Shown here: positions 6,894 through 15,571 of the stretch, one piece after another
Layout of the letters: each line of letters begins with the position of its first letter
Position numbering within the stretch: the first letter of the stretch is position 1
Assembly (NCBI RefSeq): GCF_000172155.1
Contig: NZ_ABIZ01000001.1
Span: 5,427,105 to 5,491,104 of the forward strand
DNA from: Verrucomicrobium spinosum DSM 4136 = JCM 18804
Lineage (GTDB): Bacteria; Verrucomicrobiota; Verrucomicrobiia; Verrucomicrobiales; Verrucomicrobiaceae
DNA length: 64,000 nt
Direction of reading: 5' to 3'
Notes under the pieces: generated by a model
Seen by the model: the letters and a program-made list of their open reading frames with translations, nothing else
Told to the model about the DNA's origin: nothing
The model's database searches: none
Made by a program: the position numbers and the translations under genes

Positions 6894-9827
6894 CTACTTC
6901 TGCGCAGCCGGCACGCCTTCCTTCAAGCTCAGCATGAAAGCCAGCACATCTGCCAGCTCCTGAGGTTTCAGGATCAAACCCATTGGAGGCATCGGAGAGA
7001 TCGGTGTAGCCGTGTAGCTCTCGGCCAGTTTCGCATTGGGTTCGAGGAGACTCTGCTGAATGTAGGCCTCGTCCTTGTGGCCGGCGATACCATCCAGGGC
7101 CGGCCCCACCGCACTGCCCTTCCCGCCGAGCATGTGGCAGTTCACACACGCCGCCACGGGATGGGTCCAGAAGATGGTCTCACCACGCTTCACATCACCC
7201 GCCAGAGGGGCATCCCCCGCCGCCTCCCCGGGCAGCACCTCACACAGGCTCACGTCGTCAAAGATCGCGTCGCCCTTGGCCACATGCAGAATGTTGATGC
7301 TCAGGCGGGTGCGATCCTTGGAGTTGAACACCACCTCCACCTCGCTCCAGTTGAAGTTCCGCTGCACCTTGTCCGTCTCCACCGGGGTGCCATGGGCGTT
7401 CAGACTGGCTTTGCCTTTGAAGGCATGCGTTTTGATCCATCCGGCCAGACGGTACTCTGTATTCGGCTTCACCGGCACATCCGCATACAGGCTTGTATCC
7501 GCATCCGCCCGGGTGATGCAGCGGACGCCGTTGCCGCCAGAGTGTGCATTACCCTCACCTGTCACCACCTTCCATTCCGCATCTTGATTGCCGGGATTGC
7601 GGTCAGAGCCGTAGTCACGGCGGGTCCAGCCCTCGGGCAGCCCGTTGGCCGCCAGCACCTCGAATCCTGGATTGGGCAGCAGATTTGGGCCCAGTTGATA
7701 TGCCTGCACCCCGTGCTTCTTCTCCAGCACCCGGTTCATTTCGCGCAGCCATTCGTCGTTCTTCACCGTGGTATCTGAAGCCAGGCTCACGACCAGGGTC
7801 TTGATCTCAGGTGTGGTGGGGAATTCGCCCAGCTTTACCAGCGCCGCCAGTCGGGTGGTTAGATCAGGATCACTCACCACCCCGGCTCCAAAATACAGGC
7901 TCTGACTTTTCCCATCGATGCCAAGAGCGCGGATGGCGTTGCGACGCAACTCAGGAGACTTGGCCAGGAGGGCGGCACGATGCGTGGCCTCATCCAACTG
8001 ACTCAAGCCTTGTAGGGCCCAGAGAGCATGGATGGCCCCGATGGAACCATCACTGGCCAGCACCTTCTGCTTGAGGGCGGGCACAGCATCCATCACCCGG
8101 TCCTCTACCAGACGCTGCTGGACGTGCAGACGCGTGTACTGCACATCGTCATCCAGGAGCGTGACGAGATCCGCCGCGCTGGCACCGCGATATTGCGCCG
8201 GTTTACGAGCCGGGGCATCGGCCGCCACGATCCGGTAAATGCGACCACGCTCGTGATCACGCAGGTCATTCACGTGAGCGCCACCGGGACCTGTTCTGGC
8301 TTTGTAACCGCCGCGCTCAGGGCTAGGCGTGGGGTTGTGCTGGATGATGAAATTCTGCCAGTCGGCAAACCAGACCGCCCCATCCGGCCCCACCTCGGCA
8401 AAGACAGGCGACATCCACTCATCCGTGCTGGCCACGAGGTTGTAGGCGTCCTTCGCCACAAAACCCGCGCCTTCAGGCACCACTTTCATCAGGGAGATGA
8501 TCTTCAGCGTCGGCTCGCACACCATGGCGCAGCTCTGGAAGCGGGAAGGCAGGCTCTTGGAATAGAGGAAACTCGACCCCGCTGCGGACGTGTAGCCGCC
8601 AAACACATCCACCTGGCGGAAGTTGGGGGTGATGGTATGGGCCTTCTCCACGAGGTTGATCTTCTTGGCCGTCATCGTACGCACACCATCCGGCACCACG
8701 GTTCTAGGAATACCCCCGTAAAAGAGGGGCGCACCGTTGGCCGTGCCGCCAAACTGGTCTCCCGCAGCGTTGTAGCTGTGCCCCCACGTGTTGTTGGTGA
8801 ACTGGTGCAGGAACTCCAGCGAAGTGCCGTCTGCCTTGAAGCGGTAGGTACCCTGGGTGAACTCGATCGCCTTCCCCGCCACGGTACCCTTGAAGGCCGA
8901 GTAGCCCACCGCACCGTAGAGCCAGTTGTCATAGCCATAGTGCAGGTTGCTGGCCTGGGCATGGGTGTCACCGATCCCCCACCCGGTGAGGATCTCTTCC
9001 CGCACATCCGCCTTGTCATCGCCATTGGTGTCCTTCAGGAAAAGGAAACGCGGCGGCTGGGAGACGATGATGCCCCCCTTGGCAAACACAATCGCAGTGG
9101 GAATGTTCAGCTTGTCGGCGAAGACCGTGAACTTATCCGCGCGGCCGTCTCCGTCGGTGTCCTCGCAGATGCGGATGGTGTCATTTCCTCGCCCCTCGGG
9201 ATTCACCCCATGTGGGTAGTCGCAGGTCTCTGCCACCCAGCAGCGGCCGCGGTCATCCCAGGCCATGGCGATGGGTTTGCGAATCTCCGGCTCGGACGCG
9301 AATAGCTGCAGCTTCAGATCGGCAGGCACCTGGGTGCGCTCCATGCTGCCTTTCACGTTGAAGGGCTTCTGGAAAGTCAGCGGCTCCGGCCGCTTCTCGT
9401 AGTTGGCCACATTGTCGTTTTTCTCCCGGACCTCAGGCTCACGCTGGGCCAGAAAGGTCTGCCACTCCTTCTCCAAGCCGAGCTCGCGGGCAACAGCGAC
9501 CACCTTCTCACGGATCTGCGCGGGCGTTTCCGTGCCGCTGAGAGCGATGCGCCCCTTCGCGGGCAAAGCGGTGGCGACGTCAGCACCTGATCCAGAGACG
9601 ACGGCGATTTGATAGCGCGCCGCCAGCTCAGGCGTCAGGTCCTTGCCTGCCACATAGTCAAAGAAAATGGCCTCCCGGCCCAGTTCGGCCATGGCGGGGT
9701 GAAGCGGTCCCAACTGAGATTGCTCAGCACCGCTGGCATCGTAGTAGAGCACGCGTAAAGGACCGCCCGCCGCGAGAATCGGAGCGGCGCAAGCAAGGCT
9801 GAACAAAGAAGCGAGGAAGCGTTTCAT
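6894..9827 (-). CDS. secreted PVC-type dehydrogenase with CBM-like domain and C-terminal cytochrome c
   Basis: A 977-residue protein from the ATG at 9827, chosen because MKRFLASLFSLACAAPILAA is a clear signal peptide; the longer frame to 9926 adds a non-secretory leader. After the signal comes a ThuA-like segment (about 24-110). The PVC-type beta-propeller follows (QVPADLKLQLFASEPEI, VAETCDYPHG, DTDGDGRADK), then helical-repeat sequence. A carbohydrate-binding-like sandwich starts at NLLPNPGFEV. The C-terminus is cytochrome c, with the haem motif CVNCH at 894-898 and a Met-rich PMPPM that could supply the axial ligand. Family members are periplasmic or membrane-associated and are thought to oxidise sugars or alcohols and pass electrons through the haem; the substrate here is unknown. 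It is divergent from the AraC-type gene at 10045, a likely regulator. Confidence 0.85.
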   Translation of the reverse strand: MKRFLASLFSLACAAPILAAGGPLRVLYYDASGAEQSQLGPLHPAMAELGREAIFFDYVAGKDLTPELAARYQIAVVSGSGADVATALPAKGRIALSGTETPAQIREKVVAVARELGLEKEWQTFLAQREPEVREKNDNVANYEKRPEPLTFQKPFNVKGSMERTQVPADLKLQLFASEPEIRKPIAMAWDDRGRCWVAETCDYPHGVNPEGRGNDTIRICEDTDGDGRADKFTVFADKLNIPTAIVFAKGGIIVSQPPRFLFLKDTNGDDKADVREEILTGWGIGDTHAQASNLHYGYDNWLYGAVGYSAFKGTVAGKAIEFTQGTYRFKADGTSLEFLHQFTNNTWGHSYNAAGDQFGGTANGAPLFYGGIPRTVVPDGVRTMTAKKINLVEKAHTITPNFRQVDVFGGYTSAAGSSFLYSKSLPSRFQSCAMVCEPTLKIISLMKVVPEGAGFVAKDAYNLVASTDEWMSPVFAEVGPDGAVWFADWQNFIIQHNPTPSPERGGYKARTGPGGAHVNDLRDHERGRIYRIVAADAPARKPAQYRGASAADLVTLLDDDVQYTRLHVQQRLVEDRVMDAVPALKQKVLASDGSIGAIHALWALQGLSQLDEATHRAALLAKSPELRRNAIRALGIDGKSQSLYFGAGVVSDPDLTTRLAALVKLGEFPTTPEIKTLVVSLASDTTVKNDEWLREMNRVLEKKHGVQAYQLGPNLLPNPGFEVLAANGLPEGWTRRDYGSDRNPGNQDAEWKVVTGEGNAHSGGNGVRCITRADADTSLYADVPVKPNTEYRLAGWIKTHAFKGKASLNAHGTPVETDKVQRNFNWSEVEVVFNSKDRTRLSINILHVAKGDAIFDDVSLCEVLPGEAAGDAPLAGDVKRGETIFWTHPVAACVNCHMLGGKGSAVGPALDGIAGHKDEAYIQQSLLEPNAKLAESYTATPISPMPPMGLILKPQELADVLAFMLSLKEGVPAAQK

Positions 9828-9985
9828 GGTTTCGTGGGCACTTGAATTTCGCCACAAACAACGCCTTTCTGCGATACCTTTGTGCTGACATGTTTTATGG
9901 GGAATCAGACAGCGTCCCACCAGCAAAGCTGGCCTGAAAAAGGGTGAAATCGGCCCCTCCCTCCACTTGTCAGGTTTTGCTTTTG

Positions 9986-9997
9986 GACCAAACGGTC
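9986..9997. promoter_or_regulatory. small palindrome in the divergent promoter region
   Basis: GACC-aaac-GGTC lies between the PVC cytochrome gene (minus) and the PAS-AraC gene (plus), about 50 bp before the regulator's start. The position suits an operator, but AraC-family sites are usually direct repeats, so this is a weak candidate. Confidence 0.25.
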
Positions 9998-10044
9998 TGT
10001 AGATGAAGCTTTTACTCCCGGAACAAGTGTGCTAAATCAGACAC

Positions 10045-10830
10045 GTGGGCTTACACCATCCAACACCACAAACTCAGGAAGAATTGCTCTCAGCCAGAGA
10101 CCAGTTCATGCGGCAGATCTCACCGGACTCCGCCTTCCACAGGTTGTTTGACCACATGCCGGAAGTGTCCTTTTTCGCCAAAGACCGCGAATTCCGGTTC
10201 ATTGCCGCCAGCCGTCGCTTTTACGAGAGGTTTGGGTTTACCGAGGAAAGGCAGATCATCGGGCACAATGATTTCGACATCTTCCCCACCCGTCTGGCGG
10301 AGAACTTCCGCAAGGATGATGAAGTGGTGATCTCCACCGGCCAGCCCAAGCTCAACATCATGGAGTTGTTCTTCACCCAGCAGGGAATCCCTGACTGGTT
10401 TGTGACCAACAAGCTGCCTCTCTTCAACCGCGAGGGTCAGCCCATCGGCATCATGGGCTCCGTGCAGAGCTATGAAGGGCGCAAGCAGGTCATGCAGCCC
10501 TATCTACAGCTCGACAAGGCCGTGAACTACATTCGCCAGCACTTCCGCACGGGGGTGACCATCAGTGAACTGGCCGAACTCGTCCACCTCTCCCCGCGCC
10601 AGCTGCATCGCAAGTTCGTGGAAACATTCGGCAGCAGCCCGCAGGCCTTCATCATGAAACTGCGAATCCAGGCCGCATGTGAAGCGCTTCAGCATGAAGA
10701 CCGCCAGATCAGTGAGGTGGCCATGGAAATGGGCTTCTGTGACCAAAGCTCCTTCACCCAGCAGTTCCAGAAGCATGTGGGGCTTACGCCCATGCGGTAT
10801 CAGCGTCAGTTCCGGCTGCGGGCAGGTTAG
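10045..10830 (+). CDS. AraC-family transcriptional regulator with N-terminal PAS domain
   Basis: A 261-residue regulator. Residues about 30-145 form a PAS sensor domain (MPEVSFFAKDREFRFIAAS, GHNDFDIFP, then PLFNREGQPIGIMG). Residues 155-258 carry the two helix-turn-helix units of AraC, with ISELAELVHLSPRQLHRKF first and GFCDQSSFTQQFQKHVG-type sequence second. A PAS sensor in place of the usual cupin suggests it responds to a small ligand or redox signal. The frame opens with GTG at 10045; an in-frame ATG at 10108 is an alternative that keeps both domains. It is divergent from the PVC cytochrome gene and probably controls it. Confidence 0.88.
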   Translation: MGLHHPTPQTQEELLSARDQFMRQISPDSAFHRLFDHMPEVSFFAKDREFRFIAASRRFYERFGFTEERQIIGHNDFDIFPTRLAENFRKDDEVVISTGQPKLNIMELFFTQQGIPDWFVTNKLPLFNREGQPIGIMGSVQSYEGRKQVMQPYLQLDKAVNYIRQHFRTGVTISELAELVHLSPRQLHRKFVETFGSSPQAFIMKLRIQAACEALQHEDRQISEVAMEMGFCDQSSFTQQFQKHVGLTPMRYQRQFRLRAG

Positions 10831-10988
10831 CGGGAGCGCTAGAGAGACCGGATTAACAAGATTTCGGAAGGGTTCAAAAGCTGGGAGCAGGGTCGGCGGG
10901 CGGCTGGGACGCGGGAAATGGTTCCAGGTTTTGCCGGGCAGCACTTGGCCTGACTCCAAAGCCCCCCCGTCCGCAGCAGCGCCAGCAG

Positions 10989-11024
10989 GTCTTTCGTCCT
11001 ACCAGTCTTCAGTCTTTGCGTCCC
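10989..11024. repeat. 7-9-bp-period GTCnT tract next to a stop codon
   Basis: Copies start at 10989, 10996, 11005, 11012 and 11020. The tract directly abuts the stop codon of the minus-strand YqhA gene at 11025, the same placement as the tract at 6855. Confidence 0.7.
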
Positions 11025-11612
11025 CTACACCCGCTCTGCCTTGCCAGCCTGATGTTCGCCATGCGCTTGAGCCCGGACGACGGCATGGCTGAGCGCTGCT
11101 GACTGGTTGGTCAATCGATCAATCCATGCGAGAACGAGAGCAGAGATGAGGAAGGTGACATGGATCCCAGTCTGCCAGAACAACTCATGCAAGGTCTTGC
11201 TGTTGGCGTCGATGAAACTCTTGAGCAGATGAATGGATGAGATACCGATCAGCGCTGTGGCCAGCTTCACCTTCAACACGCCGGCGTTCACGTGAGAGAG
11301 CCACTCTGGCTGGTCAGGATGCCCGTCCAAATCCAGGCGGGAGACGAAGGTCTCATACCCGCCGATGATGACCATGATGAGCAGATTCGCGATCATCACC
11401 ACATCGATCAGCCCCAGCACGATGAGCATGATTTCCTGTTCCTTGATGGTGTGAGCATGTCCCACCAGATGCCAGAGCTCCTTGAGGAACACCCACACAT
11501 ACACCCCTTGGGCGAGAATCAGGCCCAGATAGAGCGGTGCCTGTAGCCATCGGCTCAGGAAAATCAGGCTGCTGAGAGTGGTGCGGAATCCGTGGCCGTA
11601 TTGGGGAGTCAT
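11025..11612 (-). CDS. YqhA / UPF0114 family membrane protein
   Basis: A 195-residue inner-membrane protein with four hydrophobic segments at about 25-45, 62-84, 113-131 and 150-167. The conserved features are the RWLQAPLYLGLI start, the IKEQEIMLIVLGLIDVVMIA helix, GGYETFVSRL, and the HVNAGVLKVKLATALIGIS-like block. This pattern fits UPF0114 (YqhA of E. coli), whose function is not known. It is the first of three minus-strand genes going left from recR, but about 100 bp separates it from recR, so linkage is uncertain. Confidence 0.85.
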   Translation of the reverse strand: MTPQYGHGFRTTLSSLIFLSRWLQAPLYLGLILAQGVYVWVFLKELWHLVGHAHTIKEQEIMLIVLGLIDVVMIANLLIMVIIGGYETFVSRLDLDGHPDQPEWLSHVNAGVLKVKLATALIGISSIHLLKSFIDANSKTLHELFWQTGIHVTFLISALVLAWIDRLTNQSAALSHAVVRAQAHGEHQAGKAERV

Positions 11613-11709
11613 GCGCGGGAGATGTAGAGCATGACTTGCGGACTCGTCAACCGCGCAGCCAGCATCTCGACAACGGCATTACTCCCGGAAACGACACCCA
11701 TCTGGCAGC

Positions 11710-12318
11710 CTACATCGCACGTCGTCCGCTCAGGGCATGATGCAGCGTCATCTCATCCACGTGATCCAACCCACCGCCTGCGGGCATGCCTTGCGCAAGC
11801 CGAGTTACCTTCACGCCCAAGGGGCGCAAAATGTCCGCCAGGTAGTTGGCCGTCGCCTCCCCTTCTACATCCGCACTCAGCGCCAGGATCACCTCCTCCG
11901 CCCCCAGGGCGGGAACTCGTGCCGCCAGCTCGCGGATGCGCAGGTCAGAGGGTGTGATGTTATCCAGTGGCGACAGACGCCCCCCGAGCACATGGTACTG
12001 ACCAGAAAAGGCCCCGCTACGCTCCAGGCGCAGCACATCCGCTGCCTGCTCCACCACGCAGACCACGGTGGTCTGCCGTTTGTCACTCTGACACAGACCA
12101 CAGGCAGCATCCCGCTCAATGAAGAAGCCACACTCCGGACAGATCCCCACCCGCTGCTCCAGTTGCGCCAGCGCCCTCGCCAGCTCCGCAGCCCGGGCAT
12201 GGCCGCGCCCCATCATCCACAACACCAGCCGCTCAGCGCTCCGCTGGCCAATGCCAGGGAGTGATTTCATCTGGAGGATGAGTTCCCGAATGGGGGCGGG
12301 ATAATCCAGAGCAGGCAT
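11710..12318 (-). CDS. recR: recombination mediator RecR
   Basis: RecR works with RecO, and with RecF at gaps, to load RecA on SSB-coated single-stranded DNA in recombinational repair. The length of 202 residues is standard. It has the N-terminal helix-hairpin-helix (LPGIGQRSAERL, 20-31), a zinc finger with Cys60, Cys63, Cys73 and Cys76, and a Toprim domain with VVCVVE, YHVLGG and the LALSADVEGEATA block. The usual dnaX partner gene is not adjacent here. It lies just downstream of a terminator that closes the cyclase-like gene. Confidence 0.95.
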   Translation of the reverse strand: MPALDYPAPIRELILQMKSLPGIGQRSAERLVLWMMGRGHARAAELARALAQLEQRVGICPECGFFIERDAACGLCQSDKRQTTVVCVVEQAADVLRLERSGAFSGQYHVLGGRLSPLDNITPSDLRIRELAARVPALGAEEVILALSADVEGEATANYLADILRPLGVKVTRLAQGMPAGGGLDHVDEMTLHHALSGRRAM

Positions 12319-12351
12319 AAGATGGAAGTAAGGCCGTAAGAGAGAGGTCTG

Positions 12352-12387
12352 AAAAAGCAGACCGCCGGGTGCAGGGCAACCCGGCGG
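12352..12387 (-). terminator. terminator after the cyclase-like gene
   Basis: On the minus strand a 9-bp stem (CCGCCGGGT and ACCCGGCGG, 8-nt loop) is followed by tctgcttttt. It sits between the cyclase-like gene and recR, separating their transcripts. Confidence 0.65.
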
Positions 12388-12421
12388 GAGAGATTCTAGC
12401 GGTTCACAATGGATTGGAAAC

Positions 12422-13759
12422 TTATGGATTCACCGTGAGCAGACGCACGTGACGGGAGACCCCCTTCGTGTCGGGAGTGGTTTCGTCCTTCATACCAGCC
12501 TCCGCACGCTCCAGGAAATACTTCAGGGGGGGATCTTCACGGGTGTCGATCCGGGCCTGCATGAGCTGCTGCACCGCTTCTTTGTAGTTGCCCTTGCGCA
12601 GGCTCACCACACCCTGCCAGAAAGCATCGCGGGCTTTGGACTCTTCATCGCTGAGTTTCCCCTTCTCGGCCAGCAGCTCGTACACTTCAGAAATCTGGTG
12701 CAGCTTCGGTGCATAGACCATTTCCATCGGCCGGGTTTCCACCTTTTCCTTCGTGAGATGGAACGTGCGGGCAGAGATGAGCAAGTGGCTGCCATACACC
12801 AGGTTCACGGCGCAGAGACGGCGGCTAAAGTCGAGCGGCTCACCCACCGCGCTGTAGAATTCGAATTCGCGGAAGCCAAAGCGACCCACGCTCATCTGCC
12901 CTGTGGCCAGAGCAACGCCGAAGGCGGGCTTCCTGTGCCAGCGGTTCTGGATCTCCTGGTCCAGATTTACCAGGCGCTGCTTCAGTTCCAGCGCAGACTT
13001 GCAGGCATCCATGGCGTGAGTCCCACCATTCTTGTCCATCATGCCGAAGAAAACACGCACGCCATCCGCCGTGCAGGTGTCCAGGTAGGCTCCTTGGGCC
13101 ACCATGAACTCCCCGGTAACCTGTAGGAAGAGCGAGCCGAGCTGCTCCAGATCCTTGGGCTCCATCTGATTGGCCAGATCCGGGTAATTGAGAATGCGGC
13201 AGGTCAGCACCGTCAGTTCCCGCTTCCCGGTGAGCATCGAGTCATCCTTGGCGTTGATAAGTCGCTCGAAGTTCTCGGTAGAAACACGTCCGACGAAGTA
13301 GCGGAACAGCTTGTGCCTCTGCCAGCCTGGATCCACATGGCCAAAGATGATTCCCCCCAGCCCCGTGGCCACCACCGCCAGCACCGCAGAAAGGGGCTCA
13401 AACAGGATGCCGCAAAATGCCAGGATGGGAGAAAGCAGCAGCGTCAGGAATGCCGCAGCAATGATGAAAGCGATCTTGCTGGAACGACGCGGCAGCTCAA
13501 TGCACACCCAGGAGGAGATGTAGGCCATCAGGGTGATGAAACCATATTGCAATGGCACCATGAACTTCAAGGGCCCCTCCACTGGAAGGATGAAGATGCT
13601 CCGGTAGAACTCCTCCAGCTGCGACATCTTGTCGCTGAAAAAGCCAGTCAGGTGGAAAACGCCCACGAGGGCGGCACTCACTACTGCTCCCAAAATCAAA
13701 CTAGCCGCCCAACTGCGTCCCATGGTTTTGCTTAATCTATTTGCTTTGATCGTTGCCAT
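12422..13759 (-). CDS. membrane protein with degenerate class III nucleotide-cyclase domain
   Basis: A 445-residue protein with four hydrophobic segments (about 18-38, 66-86, 94-116 and 117-140), then a class III adenylate/guanylate cyclase-like domain (about 180-330), then a TPR-like helical tail. The second metal-site motif survives as ADGVRVFFG with Asp232. The first metal-binding Asp of the family appears to be replaced by Cys187 (VLTCRILNYPDL). The usual NxxAR stretch reads DFSRRLC. It may therefore bind nucleotides or partners without making cAMP or cGMP. The ATG at 13759 overlaps the end of the ClpX-like gene by 23 bp; an ATG at 13723 would leave a 13-bp gap. Either way the two genes look translationally coupled. 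Confidence 0.75.
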   Translation of the reverse strand: MATIKANRLSKTMGRSWAASLILGAVVSAALVGVFHLTGFFSDKMSQLEEFYRSIFILPVEGPLKFMVPLQYGFITLMAYISSWVCIELPRRSSKIAFIIAAAFLTLLLSPILAFCGILFEPLSAVLAVVATGLGGIIFGHVDPGWQRHKLFRYFVGRVSTENFERLINAKDDSMLTGKRELTVLTCRILNYPDLANQMEPKDLEQLGSLFLQVTGEFMVAQGAYLDTCTADGVRVFFGMMDKNGGTHAMDACKSALELKQRLVNLDQEIQNRWHRKPAFGVALATGQMSVGRFGFREFEFYSAVGEPLDFSRRLCAVNLVYGSHLLISARTFHLTKEKVETRPMEMVYAPKLHQISEVYELLAEKGKLSDEESKARDAFWQGVVSLRKGNYKEAVQQLMQARIDTREDPPLKYFLERAEAGMKDETTPDTKGVSRHVRLLTVNP

Positions 13760-15365
13760 GCGCCCGGCGGTAAGATGCCACCACCAGATCGCTCAAGTAT
13801 TTGTCTGGCTCCTGCACCGCCCGCAACGGAAGCACAAATGATTTTTCTGCATTGTTGCTCGCGATGAGCTGTAGTCCGAAGGGGTAATCTTTAAACATCT
13901 TGCGGCAAAGATCGGCCACCGTACTCCCCTCCCGGGCACTGCGCTCCACCAGAAGCTTTGCAGCATCCCACTCAAACCGGATCTCCAGCCCGTAGTCGTG
14001 GCTGAAGCTCTGGGCAAAATCCTCGACTTCCCGTGCAGCAGCACTCACCTGCACGTTCTGCGCCTTGTCCCGGCAGTGGGCCAGGGCGGCATCAGGATCG
14101 CGCAGCAGCGTCTCATCCACCAGCAACTCCTTCAGTCCCAGGGAGGGGAGCTCGAACTTGAAGTCCCTCAGCGACTTTTCCCACACGGTCATCAGACCTC
14201 GCGCACCGGTCTTCTCCTCGGCCGCCTGGCGGGCCTTCACCCGCAACGCACTGTCGTCAAAGGTAGCGTGAATGCCATAGGCCTGAAACTCGCGCTCGAA
14301 CTGGCGGATCAGGCTTCCCTCGCTGCTCTTCATGATGTCGAAGAGGTCGTCCGCGGTCAGGGAGTCACAAACCACCCGCACGGGCAGTCGTCCGATGAAC
14401 TCTGCTTCGAAGCCGTAGTCGATAAAATCTTGCGTACGAGCCAGGCGCAATGGTGTGCCAGAGATCACATCCTCCCTCACGGCGGCACCGAAACCAATGC
14501 TCCCCTTGCTCACGCGACGCTCAATGATCTTCTCCAGTCCGCTGAAAGCGCCACTCACGACAAAGAGGACGTTGCGAGTGTTCACCACCTGGCGGCGGGG
14601 GGCATCCCCTTTCCTCATCTCGAACATCATCTGAATCTGGCTGCGCATGTCATTGGGCGCATGCAGAGACACTTCCGTCTCCTCCATCAGCTTCAGCAGC
14701 GTGGTCTGCACCCCGCGCCCATTCACATCCCGGCCCGGGCGGTCACCTGCTGTGGCCAGCTTGTCCACCTCATCCAGGTAGATAATGCCGTGCTCCGCCA
14801 GATCGATGTTGCCGTTGGCCTTGGTCACAAGGTCGCGCACCAAGTCATCCACATCAGCCCCCACATAGCCCGTCTCACTGAACTTTGTGGCGTCTGCCTT
14901 CACAAATGGCACCCCGATCAGATCCGCGATGTGCTTGACCAGATAGGTCTTACCCACACCAGTCGGCCCCACGATGATGACATTCTGCTTGGCAAACTCC
15001 ACCTCGTCAGCCGCCTTTGGGTCGCGCCTGCGCATCTCCCGCAACATGCGGGCATGGTTGTAGTGGTCGCAGACCGCCGTCGCCAGCACCTTCTTGGCGT
15101 CATCCTGGCGGATCACAAATCGGTCGAGGTACGCCTTGATGTCGGCGGGGCGGTAGCGGAAGTCCAGCCAGCTCTCATCATCCTCCTGGGGAGTCGTTTC
15201 CATGGTCGGGGGTTCCAGTTGTGCGCTCGGCCCGTCATCCTTGCCCTGCCCATCGCGAAAACTGGTGAAAAGCACGTTCCCGCCAAACTGGTTCCGGATG
15301 AACTCCTCCAGTTTTTTCCCAATCTCCTCAGGAGAGTTGGGCGGATCGGGCTTCTTGTCGCTCAT
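13737..15365 (-). CDS. ClpX-like AAA+ ATPase without zinc-binding domain
   Basis: A 542-residue AAA+ unfoldase from the ATG at 15365 (MSDKKPD). Clear ClpX signatures are Walker A GPTGVGKT at 133-140, pore loop GYVG at 166-169, Walker B IIYLDE at 194-199, the ClpP-docking IGF loop at 290-292, the EFIGRLPV block, and sensor-2 GAR at 387-389. It differs from canonical ClpX in two ways: the N-terminal Cys4 zinc domain is replaced by about 60 acidic low-complexity residues, and about 140 residues are added at the C-terminus. It could be a specialised unfoldase that still docks to ClpP, with different adaptor use. A canonical clpX would normally sit beside clpP, and no clpP is here. It overlaps the downstream cyclase-like gene. 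Confidence 0.85.
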   Translation of the reverse strand: MSDKKPDPPNSPEEIGKKLEEFIRNQFGGNVLFTSFRDGQGKDDGPSAQLEPPTMETTPQEDDESWLDFRYRPADIKAYLDRFVIRQDDAKKVLATAVCDHYNHARMLREMRRRDPKAADEVEFAKQNVIIVGPTGVGKTYLVKHIADLIGVPFVKADATKFSETGYVGADVDDLVRDLVTKANGNIDLAEHGIIYLDEVDKLATAGDRPGRDVNGRGVQTTLLKLMEETEVSLHAPNDMRSQIQMMFEMRKGDAPRRQVVNTRNVLFVVSGAFSGLEKIIERRVSKGSIGFGAAVREDVISGTPLRLARTQDFIDYGFEAEFIGRLPVRVVCDSLTADDLFDIMKSSEGSLIRQFEREFQAYGIHATFDDSALRVKARQAAEEKTGARGLMTVWEKSLRDFKFELPSLGLKELLVDETLLRDPDAALAHCRDKAQNVQVSAAAREVEDFAQSFSHDYGLEIRFEWDAAKLLVERSAREGSTVADLCRKMFKDYPFGLQLIASNNAEKSFVLPLRAVQEPDKYLSDLVVASYRRAHGNDQSK

Positions 15366-15571
15366 GCAGCAGAATACGCCCGCAACTGAGCCTATGACAA
15401 GCCGACTGTGCCTGAAACTTTCGAAATCCAATTCCAAAAGTTCCCTCCAGGCCCAAGGCTTTCGGGGGTAAAACGACCCTTCAAAAGCCACAACTCATAC
15501 GTCCTCAACCGGTCACCAACGCGCACCAGCGTCGGAGCATCCAACGGTGCCCGCGCCCCAAAAACCAAGAA

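Noticed and set aside
8028-9305. 425-codon open frame on the plus strand
   Set aside because: It is antisense to the PVC cytochrome gene, whose domains are unmistakable.
13998-15389. 463-codon open frame on the plus strand
   Set aside because: It is antisense to the ClpX-like gene.
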